Positions 56,891 to 64,000 of a stretch of 64,000 bases of DNA are shown piece by piece. The stretch comes from MFAQ01 sp964429015 (GTDB lineage Bacteria; Patescibacteriota; Microgenomatia; UBA1400; MFAQ01): NCBI GenBank assembly GCA_964429015.1, contig CAYSAM010000003.1, forward strand, positions 1 to 64,000, in the 5' to 3' direction. Made by a program: the position numbers and the translations under genes. The number at the start of each line of letters is the position of its first letter. Positions within the stretch are counted from its first letter, which is position 1. The notes beneath the pieces were generated by a model, which was not told the origin of the DNA, ran no database searches, and worked only from the letters and a program-made list of their open reading frames with translations.

Positions 56891-58315
56891 ATGACAGATA
56901 AGCATATCAGAACCAGAAACGCGCCTTCGCCAACCGGCATTCCTCACATTGGAAACACACGAACAGCCCTTTTTGATTATTTATTAGCCAAAAAATATGG
57001 TGGCGAATTTATTTTACGTATCGAAGACACCGATCAAGATCGTTTTGTAGAAGGGGCCATCGAAAAAATATATCAAATACACGATCTTTTGGGTTTGGTA
57101 AGAGACGAAGATCCTGTTGTTGGTGGTAAATACGGACCATATATTCAAACTCAGCGCTTAGAACTTTACAAAAAATACGCTCTCGAGCTTGTTAACACTG
57201 GCGCAGCTTACTACTGTTTTTGTTCGGAAGATCGTCTAAAAAAACTTCACGAAGACAATCCATATGCTAAATACGATCGCCACTGTCGCAATCTAGACCA
57301 AAATGAAATAGATAAAAATCTTACCGAAGGAAAGTCTTACGTTATTAGAACCAAGCTACCAGAGTCTGGGTTTACAGTCTGGCACGATTTAGTTCAAGGG
57401 AAACTAAGTTTGCCAAACACAGAGTGTGACGACAAAGTTCTTCTCAAAAGCAGTGGTATCCCTACCTATCACTTGGCAGTTGTCGTCGATGACCATTTTA
57501 TGAAAATCAGCCATGTACTTCGTGGTGTTGAGTGGATGATGTCTACACCAATACATGTATTTCTCTATGAGTCTTTCGGTTGGGAACCACCCCTTTTCTG
57601 TCATGTCCCTTTGCTCTTAGGTCCGGACAAAAGTAAATTGTCCAAGCGCCACGGAGCAAAATCTGTGCTGGAGTATCTTTCTGAAGGTTACTTGCCAGAG
57701 GCCATTAATAATTTTCTATTTTATTTGGGTTTTTCATATAAAGACAACTCTGATCTCTTAACTTTAGACGAAATGGTAAAAGTGTTCGACGAAACCAAAT
57801 TGCAAAAACAAAATGCCATTTTTGATATTGAAAAACTAAGATACCTTAATTCTCAATGGATCAAAAAAATAGATATAGATACCATATTTATTAAACTAAA
57901 GCCATTTTTACCAGACAATTGGCAAGGACAAGATAAAAAAGTAAAACATGTCCTAGAGCTAGTAAGGGACCGTATGGTAACTTTGCCAGATTTTATTGAT
58001 CTTAGTCGTTACTTCTTTGAAGATATAGATCTAGTTTTAGAGGAAGTTTTTAAGCAATCTACTCATCCAAAAACAGACCTCCTAAATTGGTTTCAAGTAG
58101 TTATCAGTTTTTTAGCATCTCATCCTAATGCTAGTCTAGAAGAAATTCAAAACAATTTACAATCTTTACAAAAGGAATCCGGACTAACTCCAAAAGAGGC
58201 TTTTATGTCACTAAGAGTAGCACTTTCTGGTCGCACTGTCACTCCACATATCTTTGACTGCATAATAGCTTTAGGGATTGACGAATCAATAAACAGACTA
58301 AAAAAAGTTTTTTAA
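56891..58315 (+). CDS. gltX: Glutamyl-tRNA synthetase
   Basis: Charges tRNA-Glu. The ATG at 56891 is used; an upstream in-frame stretch would overlap the divergent gene's start. The 474-residue protein has the HIGH-type motif PSPTGIPHIGNTRTA near residue 11, the KMSKS-type DKSKLSKRHG near 246, and a C-terminal anticodon-binding helical domain. No gatCAB genes are in view, so whether it is discriminating cannot be judged here. Confidence 0.97.
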   Translation: MTDKHIRTRNAPSPTGIPHIGNTRTALFDYLLAKKYGGEFILRIEDTDQDRFVEGAIEKIYQIHDLLGLVRDEDPVVGGKYGPYIQTQRLELYKKYALELVNTGAAYYCFCSEDRLKKLHEDNPYAKYDRHCRNLDQNEIDKNLTEGKSYVIRTKLPESGFTVWHDLVQGKLSLPNTECDDKVLLKSSGIPTYHLAVVVDDHFMKISHVLRGVEWMMSTPIHVFLYESFGWEPPLFCHVPLLLGPDKSKLSKRHGAKSVLEYLSEGYLPEAINNFLFYLGFSYKDNSDLLTLDEMVKVFDETKLQKQNAIFDIEKLRYLNSQWIKKIDIDTIFIKLKPFLPDNWQGQDKKVKHVLELVRDRMVTLPDFIDLSRYFFEDIDLVLEEVFKQSTHPKTDLLNWFQVVISFLASHPNASLEEIQNNLQSLQKESGLTPKEAFMSLRVALSGRTVTPHIFDCIIALGIDESINRLKKVF

Positions 58316-58319
58316 CTTA

Positions 58320-59195
58320 ATGCCAAATCTAAATCTGCCCAATGCTTTAGAAAATCTCGAAAAAAGATCTCTTTTATTAAACAAAGAGGTAAAAAGGTTT
58401 AAAAAAGCCAAAAAATATTTTACCAAAACGCTTCTTTTAGCACATAATCTCCGGCAAAAATCAAATCAAATTTTGGCGTCTGTTGGCTTAATTGGTACTA
58501 TCCTCACTACTCCTATTTTTGGGATTTCTGACATAAGCTCTACAAAAATAAAAACAGAAGATTCGCAAACTAAGCCATCCAACAGACTACTTCTTCTTAA
58601 CTACTTGCAAGAAAAAATTCCGCATAACCCTTATAAATTTTCCAAAGAAGAAATTGCCCCACTGGTAAACGAAATAAACACCAAAACAAATATTAAAGTT
58701 GATGGCTATCTAGACGATCAATCACTAAATCATCATCTGGGCTACATCGGCTACGAACAACACTTAGTTCGTTTCCCTGGGGATAGCATAAGCCAGCACG
58801 ACTCTTTTCAGGAAGCTGGCATGGCTCCAGGCAAAGGCGCTTTTGGCTATTTTGCCAAAGATGCGTCTCAGTTTACTACCCAAGACTTTCTAAGAGAAAA
58901 ATACTACTGCGTCGTCCAAACACTCTACTTAGAAAACTGGAACAGAGATCACCCCTTTCTCAAAGACTGGTACCAATTCCGCAAAGTCTTGGTTATCAAT
59001 CCCGTGAACGGTAACGCTGTCGTCTGCGATATTGGTGATGCGGGTCCTGCTGAGTGGACAGGTAAACAATTTGGTGGTTCTCCAGAGGTAATGCAAGAGT
59101 TAAACCTTCACAGGGGGCCAAGAAAGGGATTGGTTCTTATGTTATTTGTCGATGATCCTAACAATTTAGTTCCCTTAGGTCCTGTTAATTATTAA
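58320..59195 (+). CDS. Membrane-anchored protein with a DPBB/RlpA-like C-terminal domain
   Basis: The 291-residue protein has a basic N-terminal half, a hydrophobic stretch around residues 50-68 (ILASVGLIGTILTTPIFGI) and a C-terminal domain with YQFRKVLVINPVNGNAVVCD, GDAGPAEWTG and RKGLVLMLFV. The order 'NG(N/K)..VV.D.GP' resembles the double-psi beta-barrel of RlpA-type peptidoglycan enzymes; this is an inference from pattern. It starts 4 bases after gltX. No exact family recognised. Confidence 0.75.
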   Translation: MPNLNLPNALENLEKRSLLLNKEVKRFKKAKKYFTKTLLLAHNLRQKSNQILASVGLIGTILTTPIFGISDISSTKIKTEDSQTKPSNRLLLLNYLQEKIPHNPYKFSKEEIAPLVNEINTKTNIKVDGYLDDQSLNHHLGYIGYEQHLVRFPGDSISQHDSFQEAGMAPGKGAFGYFAKDASQFTTQDFLREKYYCVVQTLYLENWNRDHPFLKDWYQFRKVLVINPVNGNAVVCDIGDAGPAEWTGKQFGGSPEVMQELNLHRGPRKGLVLMLFVDDPNNLVPLGPVNY

Positions 59196-59200
59196 AAAAT

Positions 59201-59521
59201 ATGTCCATACTTTTTTACGACCATCTTTTCTCCAAACAGCAGATTCAAGAAATTATTGATCAGGTCGAAGAATCTGAAAACCTCAAATCTCGAATGCATC
59301 AACTTGTTGATGATATTGTTTATCAGGGCTTAGTTGCTATGATTCTTGGAAAATTAAAAGAAAGTAAACATGAAGTTTTTTTGGAAATGCTGCACGATAG
59401 GCCATATGACACCGAAATAATTCTCTTTCTGAGAGAACATACCCACGACCAAATAGAAGATGATATTAGGCAGGAAGCCGAAAAACTACTTGGTACTATT
59501 CTCAAAGATATGCTACCCTAA
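59201..59521 (+). CDS. Unknown all-helical acidic protein
   Basis: No family recognised. The 106-residue protein is rich in Glu, Asp, Leu and His, with predicted helices throughout (QQIQEIIDQVEESENLKSRM, EAEKLLGTILKDML). It lies 5 bases after the DPBB-like gene and 5 before the zinc-ribbon gene, so it is probably in one operon with gltX. It has no SD. Confidence 0.75.
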   Translation: MSILFYDHLFSKQQIQEIIDQVEESENLKSRMHQLVDDIVYQGLVAMILGKLKESKHEVFLEMLHDRPYDTEIILFLREHTHDQIEDDIRQEAEKLLGTILKDMLP

Positions 59522-59526
59522 TTGTT

Positions 59527-60060
59527 ATGGAAACAGAAAAATGCCCCAAATGTGGCGCACCCTTAGGAGATGTTCAAGAAACAGCAACTGGACGCAAGTT
59601 GCAACGTTGTTCGGCAGGTTCTTGGAATAAAGAAACCAAAAAAAACGAAGGTTGTGACTATGTTAAGTGGTTACAAGTAGAACCCCAAACCTTAGACGAA
59701 AAATGCCCCAAATGTGGCGCACCACTAGTGCTTCAAGTAACTCGTTTTGGTAAAAAAATGAAAAAATGTAGTGCTGGCGGATGGGACAAAGAAGCCAAAA
59801 AGGCTACTGGTTGTGATTTTGTGGAGTGGGTAAATGGCACCACCGAAAAGTTAGACGAAAAATGCCCTCAATGCGGCGAGGAACTCGTTCTTTATACTAC
59901 CGCTAACGGCAAAAGAATGAAAAAGTGTTCCACTTCTGGTTGGGATAGAGAAGCCAAACGTGCCACCGGTTGTCCTTATGTTGAGTGGCTCAAGGCGGAA
60001 TATAAAGCAGCTCCAGCTAACGGCGAAGAATTTTTGCCCCCCGAAGAAGACATCTTCTAA
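59527..60060 (+). CDS. Triple zinc-ribbon protein (topoisomerase C4 type)
   Basis: The 177-residue protein is three repeats of about 53 residues, each CPKCGxxL...GxxxxxCS..W.KExK...GCxYVxWL. The pattern matches the C4 zinc fingers at the C terminus of bacterial topoisomerase I, here without any catalytic domain. A short acidic tail ends the protein. It probably binds single-stranded DNA or RNA. Confidence 0.85.
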   Translation: METEKCPKCGAPLGDVQETATGRKLQRCSAGSWNKETKKNEGCDYVKWLQVEPQTLDEKCPKCGAPLVLQVTRFGKKMKKCSAGGWDKEAKKATGCDFVEWVNGTTEKLDEKCPQCGEELVLYTTANGKRMKKCSTSGWDREAKRATGCPYVEWLKAEYKAAPANGEEFLPPEEDIF

Positions 60061-60080
60061 ACTTACGTCACAAAAATGAT

Positions 60081-60110
60081 CTGTCATGCCGGACTTGATC
60101 CGGCATCCAG
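60081..60110. repeat. GTCATGCCGGAC palindrome
   Basis: TGCCGGA-cttga-TCCGGCA in a CTGTCA...TCCAG frame, the same class as 10923, 19429 and 33784. Confidence 0.8.
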
Positions 60111-60133
60111 TTACAAATAAAAACGTTTTATCT

Positions 60134-60628
60134 ATGAAAAAAAAGAAGCATAGTCAAATTGATAAAATTTCTACCTGGCTCACCGAGTCTATAGGTACAA
60201 ATACCTCTCTAGTCGTGCACACAATCCTATTTGTAGGGATTTTTTCACTGTCTTTATTTGGATTAACTATCGACAAAATACTGCTCATTCTTACTACGGC
60301 CGTTTCCTTGGAGGCCATCTATCTAGCCATCTTTATCCAAATGACGGTTAACAAAACCACCGAGAGCTTGGCTAGTGTAGAAGAAAACATCGACGAAATC
60401 CAAGAGGACGTAGACGACATTCAGGAAGACGTCGAAGACATCCAAGAGGACGTAGACGACATTCAGGAGGATGTAGACCATCTAGAAACAAACATCAAAG
60501 ATATTTCTGAGGACTACATCGACGACGAGGTAGAGGAGAGTGATACCGTCAAAATCCTAAGCAATATTGAGTCACAACTTAATTTACTCAAAGAGGAAAT
60601 TGCCGAACTAAAAAAGAAAGCAAGTTAG
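60134..60628 (+). CDS. DUF1003-like membrane protein with an acidic coiled-coil repeat
   Basis: From the ATG at 60134 the 164-residue protein has two TM helices (about 22-45 and 50-72) with WLTESIGTNTSLVVHTILF and TTAVSLEAIYLAIFI, which resemble DUF1003. After them comes a coiled coil with four to five heptads of the form (D)DIQEDV(D/E), coded by 21-base near repeats (about 60396-60480), and a final coiled coil. An upstream in-frame stretch runs through the palindrome at 60081 and is rejected. Confidence 0.82.
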   Translation: MKKKKHSQIDKISTWLTESIGTNTSLVVHTILFVGIFSLSLFGLTIDKILLILTTAVSLEAIYLAIFIQMTVNKTTESLASVEENIDEIQEDVDDIQEDVEDIQEDVDDIQEDVDHLETNIKDISEDYIDDEVEESDTVKILSNIESQLNLLKEEIAELKKKAS

Positions 60629-60662
60629 TTTTATATAACCCATAGTAATTTTTTACCCAGAA

Positions 60663-60692
60663 TTGACATTACATGTACCTATAGGATAGAAT
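60663..60692 (+). promoter_or_regulatory. Promoter of the 60727-61802 pair
   Basis: A consensus TTGACA (60663-60668) and TAGAAT (60687-60692) with 18-base spacing. Confidence 0.8.
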
Positions 60693-60726
60693 TAGCTCAC
60701 TTTGAACCTTTAAAAAGGAGTTTATT

Positions 60727-61800
60727 TTGAAAAAAAATATTGCTTTTGTTGTTTTAACTTTATTTTGTGTAATTATTTTGAGTTCTTGCGGTTTCAAAGA
60801 AAAAACCGCTCTAAAAATTATTTCACCCACCGAAGGTGTGCGCCTCACAGGGGAAACACCGGCTACAAATGTCACAGCACTCATAGAAACAAACAGGACA
60901 GACATTTCTACTATTCCTGTGAAGGTTTTTATAAATGATACTGTCCAAGGTGACCAAATTTTAAACATAAACACCGAAACAACATTTCAAATTCCTTTGG
61001 TAAATACGGGTGTTTATCACTTACGTCTAGAGGTTGATCAATCAGATGGTAAAAAAATTACTGCCGAAACAAAGTTTGTTTGGATACCAGTTAGAGGTTT
61101 CGACGTTGCCGCACTGTCAATTGCTCAGATGGTAAACAGAGAGGATCCTACTACAGGATACTTTATCATTGGTGCTTTTGTACTTTTAGTTATGATCATC
61201 TTGGCACTAATAAAAAGTAAGCAAGGTGGTATGCCCACAGTAATTATTAGTATTTCGTCTTTTATAACACTTATTATTCTCTTGACGGCTGGAGTTGATC
61301 CTGTTCTTGCTTACAGATACTTTAATACTGTAATTGGTACTGTGATGGGACTAGGGTTAGTTTCAATTTTTGCATATGTAATTTCCAATTTTGCAAACAA
61401 AAACTATGCCTATCGCGGATCTAATACCGTTGTTGTAAGTGCCAAAGCTTGGTGGCCAACAGGCGAGCCTCTTGCCAATATTGAGATGACTGCAAATGAG
61501 GGTAGTTATTTTGGAAATGCAAACAGCATCCCTCAAACTCAAATTACCGCCATTGCTAGTACTTTATTTGTGTTACCAAAAATTATTGAACAAGCCGCCA
61601 GACTTATGGAGGAGTGTCCAAACCCAGCAGCAAGATCTCAGGTTATAGATGCACTCTACACAGGTCAAGATAATAGTGACATGCACTACTTTACAGACCA
61701 AATGGCAGCTGGATATATGCTCCCAGACGGGACTCGCCCAAACAACTCTATCGTCACAATCCAAGGATCTAAATCTTCAAAAAAAACAAATTGGAGGTAA
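60727..61800 (+). CDS. Lipoprotein with membrane helices, unknown function
   Basis: The start is the TTG at 60727, 6 bases after AAAGGAG. The 357-residue protein has a lipoprotein signal ending LSSC (Cys near residue 21), an Ig-like domain of about 100 residues (LKIISPTEGVRLTGE...FVWIP), three TM helices (about 145-161, 168-188 and 197-222) and a C-terminal cytoplasmic or surface part with a Trp-rich segment and a helix. No family recognised. It is followed by the 61802 gene after one base. Confidence 0.8.
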   Translation: MKKNIAFVVLTLFCVIILSSCGFKEKTALKIISPTEGVRLTGETPATNVTALIETNRTDISTIPVKVFINDTVQGDQILNINTETTFQIPLVNTGVYHLRLEVDQSDGKKITAETKFVWIPVRGFDVAALSIAQMVNREDPTTGYFIIGAFVLLVMIILALIKSKQGGMPTVIISISSFITLIILLTAGVDPVLAYRYFNTVIGTVMGLGLVSIFAYVISNFANKNYAYRGSNTVVVSAKAWWPTGEPLANIEMTANEGSYFGNANSIPQTQITAIASTLFVLPKIIEQAARLMEECPNPAARSQVIDALYTGQDNSDMHYFTDQMAAGYMLPDGTRPNNSIVTIQGSKSSKKTNWR

Positions 61801-61801
61801 T

Positions 61802-62659
61802 ATGCCGAATATAGTGACAGATACAAAAGATCTTTATAGACAGCTTTTTCCTTATCAGTTAGCAACTGATTTCATCGGCGACGCTCACAGGGCACTTAGT
61901 TTTGTCACCGCTCCAACACACCAAGGCGAAGAACTTTATCAAGTGTTAAAAACTCTTAAAAAGCGCCTCGAATATGTTATTGAATTTGCATACAGTCCCA
62001 GACGAAGACCATATGAAGATGCAATAGAAAATGCTCAAGAAGAAATTGAAATTCTTGCTCGTGCAATCCATCACTACGATTTAGCCTTTAAGGGTTATCC
62101 AAATGCTCTAAATCTAGACTTTTTAAGTTGGCAAAAGAACAGTTTAGGTTTTCCAGCATTTATGGTTATGGATATGTCAGTTGGGCCAAAGTTCAGCATT
62201 GTTGCTAAAGTCGATAAAACAAAACGCCCACCAACCACCACGCTCACTATCACTCCCAAACTCCCTGTGGAGGTGACTGCTCCATACAACGCATTTAAAA
62301 ACCTATTTGTCTCAAAGGCGGAATCAAATAGCATATCAACTTGCACCATTGCAGCCAAATTTGGTGGCAGTCCACCAAAATCTACAGATAAAAAAATCGA
62401 TACGGCTGATAACTCAAAATTATTCAAACAGTTTATTATCATTGCCGAAGCACCAAACTGGGAGTTTGATGTTATTGTAGAGGTCAAAAAAGACCCTATT
62501 GTTGCTGCTCTATCTCCCGTATTTCATCCGGTAAAAAAAGATGACTATGGAAACCCGGTATCTATTGGGAATCACATCACTTTTATTGATATTTTTAACC
62601 TCACCCACATCGAAGAACGAGCTCTTCAGTCATCACTGATTAGTCCGGGTAGCAAATAG
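61802..62659 (+). CDS. Unknown cytosolic protein, SD-led
   Basis: The ATG at 61802 is preceded by TGGAGG. The 285-residue protein has an N-terminal helical half (about residues 1-85, with KKRLEYVIEFAYSPRRRPYE) and a C-terminal beta-rich half (KFSIVAKVDKTKRPPTTTLT, WEFDVIVEVKKDP). No signal peptide, no family recognised. It is probably a partner of the lipoprotein encoded just upstream, with which it shares a promoter and terminator. Confidence 0.8.
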   Translation: MPNIVTDTKDLYRQLFPYQLATDFIGDAHRALSFVTAPTHQGEELYQVLKTLKKRLEYVIEFAYSPRRRPYEDAIENAQEEIEILARAIHHYDLAFKGYPNALNLDFLSWQKNSLGFPAFMVMDMSVGPKFSIVAKVDKTKRPPTTTLTITPKLPVEVTAPYNAFKNLFVSKAESNSISTCTIAAKFGGSPPKSTDKKIDTADNSKLFKQFIIIAEAPNWEFDVIVEVKKDPIVAALSPVFHPVKKDDYGNPVSIGNHITFIDIFNLTHIEERALQSSLISPGSK

Positions 62660-62669
62660 TCTCCCACAA

Positions 62670-62697
62670 GCCCACTCAATGTAGTGGGCTTTTTTGT
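62670..62697 (+). terminator. Terminator overlapping the nadE 3' end
   Basis: GCCCACT (62670-62676) and AGTGGGC (62683-62689) followed by seven T. The nadE stop codon (62676-62678, minus strand) lies inside the stem. Confidence 0.88.
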
Positions 62698-64000
62698 GAC
62701 AAAAACTCTTTACTAAAGTAAACTCCATTTTGTGACTCCCGTAAGTCAAATCCAAAAGCTCTTCTACTTACAGCAATTATTGGTGGTGCCTGAATTCTTT
62801 TAAAAATATTCACTTTATATAGTTTCCATTTTTGTTCCAAATCTTCTATAAAACTTTCTCTAGAATCAAAATAACTATCAATTGAGATTTTTAATCCAAA
62901 ATCTTTTGTTAGGGTTCCAGTATCGTATTTTTGTAATATAGTTTGGGGATCCAGTCTCCACTCAACAAAAGCCTTTATCAATTTATCGTGATATGGATAG
63001 TTTATAGGGTCGCCTTTGCCGATAGTTACATCTTGCTCACTGCTAAGCTCTGCCGAAGGTACTACTTTAATAATTTCCAAAGGAATTACTATTCTTCCTG
63101 CTTTACTATTTATATACTCAGCCATCTCGTAAATTTGTCCTTTATACAAATCAGCAATTGGGGCAAATGCTCCGCTTACATCTCCATATAGAGTGCAGTA
63201 ACCAAGTGCTGTTTCTGTTTTATTTCCATTGTTCACAAATACTCCACCTGCACAAGCTGAAATCGCAGCCAAAATTCTAGCACTTCTATCTCTTGCTTGT
63301 ATGTTTTCAGTTACCACACTGGTTACTTCTAAGCCAGCCTCTTTTAATTGCTCAATAGTCATATCAACAGATTTCTGAATCGGAACCACCTTGTAATCAA
63401 TATTAAGGTTTGCTGCCAGTTGTGCCGCCGCTGTTTTTGTTAGCTCAGAGTTAAAAACTGAAGGCATGTTCACCCCCAAAATATTTTCCGATCCAAGTGC
63501 CTCCACTAGAAGTGCGGCAACCACGGCAGAATCAATACCGCCACTAAGCCCAATTACTACTTTTTTACTCGGCAAAGAATTAAAAAATCTCGTAATTCCA
63601 AAAACTAGCCCTGTGTAAAGTTCTGCTAAATCACTCTCTTCTAATGTAGTCCTTTCGTTCTCACTGTTGCGATAGTTCGTCAAAGAAATATCATTATCAA
63701 CATCTATTTCTGCACTTATTATTTCCTCCTTATATTTCCCAGCCTGTTTAACAACATTTCCTGCCTTGTCATACATGGTTGAACTACCGTCAAAAAGAAA
63801 TATGTTTTTACCATTGTTTTGCGTACCTGTGTTGTTGCAGTACAAAAAAGGTACTTTGAGTGCCTCAATATGTTCCTTTATTACTCTGTGGCGCTTGTTA
63901 TTTTTTTGTATGGTCCAGGGTGAGCAGGAGATATTAACCAAAATATTGGCTCCATTTTTTACCAATACTTTACTTGGGTCGACAGTATAGTCACTGCTCC
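62676..64000 (-). CDS. nadE: Glutamine-dependent NAD+ synthetase, N-terminal part cut by the window edge
   Basis: Converts nicotinic acid adenine dinucleotide to NAD+ with glutamine. The frame stays open to the right edge. The visible part has the end of the nitrilase-like glutaminase domain (SKVLVKNGANILVNISCSPW) and a complete NAD synthase domain: SGGIDSAVVAALL (P-loop), GVNMPS, NNGNKTETALGYCTLYGD and the C-terminal FKRIQAPPIIAVSRRAFGFD. The catalytic Cys of the glutaminase lies beyond the window. The last residues (SQKSPLH) are encoded in a neighbour's terminator. Confidence 0.96.
   Translation of the reverse strand, partial: SSDYTVDPSKVLVKNGANILVNISCSPWTIQKNNKRHRVIKEHIEALKVPFLYCNNTGTQNNGKNIFLFDGSSTMYDKAGNVVKQAGKYKEEIISAEIDVDNDISLTNYRNSENERTTLEESDLAELYTGLVFGITRFFNSLPSKKVVIGLSGGIDSAVVAALLVEALGSENILGVNMPSVFNSELTKTAAAQLAANLNIDYKVVPIQKSVDMTIEQLKEAGLEVTSVVTENIQARDRSARILAAISACAGGVFVNNGNKTETALGYCTLYGDVSGAFAPIADLYKGQIYEMAEYINSKAGRIVIPLEIIKVVPSAELSSEQDVTIGKGDPINYPYHDKLIKAFVEWRLDPQTILQKYDTGTLTKDFGLKISIDSYFDSRESFIEDLEQKWKLYKVNIFKRIQAPPIIAVSRRAFGFDLRESQNGVYFSKEFLSQKSPLH

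Noticed and set aside
60396..60490. CRISPR-like or regulatory repeats
   Set aside because: The repeats are in frame and encode a regular coiled coil.

Overview
The window looks like a chromosome segment of a Candidate Phyla Radiation (Patescibacteria) bacterium, probably close to Microgenomates; this placement is an inference from gene content. The support is: an S10-spc-alpha ribosomal cluster that runs rpsE directly into rplO with no rpmD (uL30), compact genes with 1-8 base overlaps, A/T-leaning DNA, most housekeeping genes lacking a Shine-Dalgarno (SD) sequence, and many surface proteins of unknown function. TGA is used as a normal stop.

Layout. 1-623 is the end of a secreted-looking Cys-rich protein. 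741-10911 holds a promoter and structured leader, then tuf, rpsJ, rplC, rplD, rplW, rplB, rpsS, rplV, rpsC, rplP, rpmC, rpsQ, rplN, rplX, rplE, rpsN, rpsH, rplF, rplR, rpsE, rplO and a terminator. At 10.9-17.1 kb the cluster is interrupted by eight small genes of unknown function (most units with their own promoter, SD and terminator) that share a repeated beta-beta-alpha-like module, plus one acidic 338-residue protein. The cluster resumes with secY, a HAD-like gene, a DUF559 cassette, adk, map, an SD-led small gene, infA, rpmJ, rpsM, rpsK, rpsD, rpoA, rplQ, rplM and rpsI (to 25.7 kb).

25.7-33.8 kb is a three-gene surface operon coupled by ATGA overlaps: a 1727-residue alpha-2-macroglobulin-like protein with a complete-looking Hint (intein/hedgehog-type) self-cleaving domain exactly in the bait-region position and no thioester motif; a MEMO-CapA fusion; and a bactofilin-like repeat protein with membrane helices. 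This is the strongest candidate for an undescribed system. Then come a SemiSWEET-like gene, tRNA-Pro(GGG), recA-recX, rny, a DHH phosphoesterase, a VOC-family gene, hup-miaB-miaA, an AI-2E family gene, RNase P RNA, a TM-helix channel-like gene, DUF3592, DUF5679, DUF4446 and DUF3048 genes, secD-secF, a REP-associated transposase with its REP array, cca, rel, a D,D-carboxypeptidase, gltX, several envelope and zinc-ribbon proteins of unknown role, and the C-terminal part of glutamine-dependent nadE running off the right edge.

Three cross-cutting patterns stand out. Dispersed palindromic repeats sit between genes and also inside genes (start of miaA, end of secD, inside the CapA gene, inside the transposase). 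Two genes (DHH after rny; DUF3592 after the TM-helix gene) are followed by a relic copy of the upstream gene's 3' end whose base changes are all synonymous, as if cassettes had been inserted at gene ends. Finally, SD-led genes form a separate class: about twelve accessory genes, most with good promoters and hairpin terminators, embedded in an otherwise SD-poor genome.
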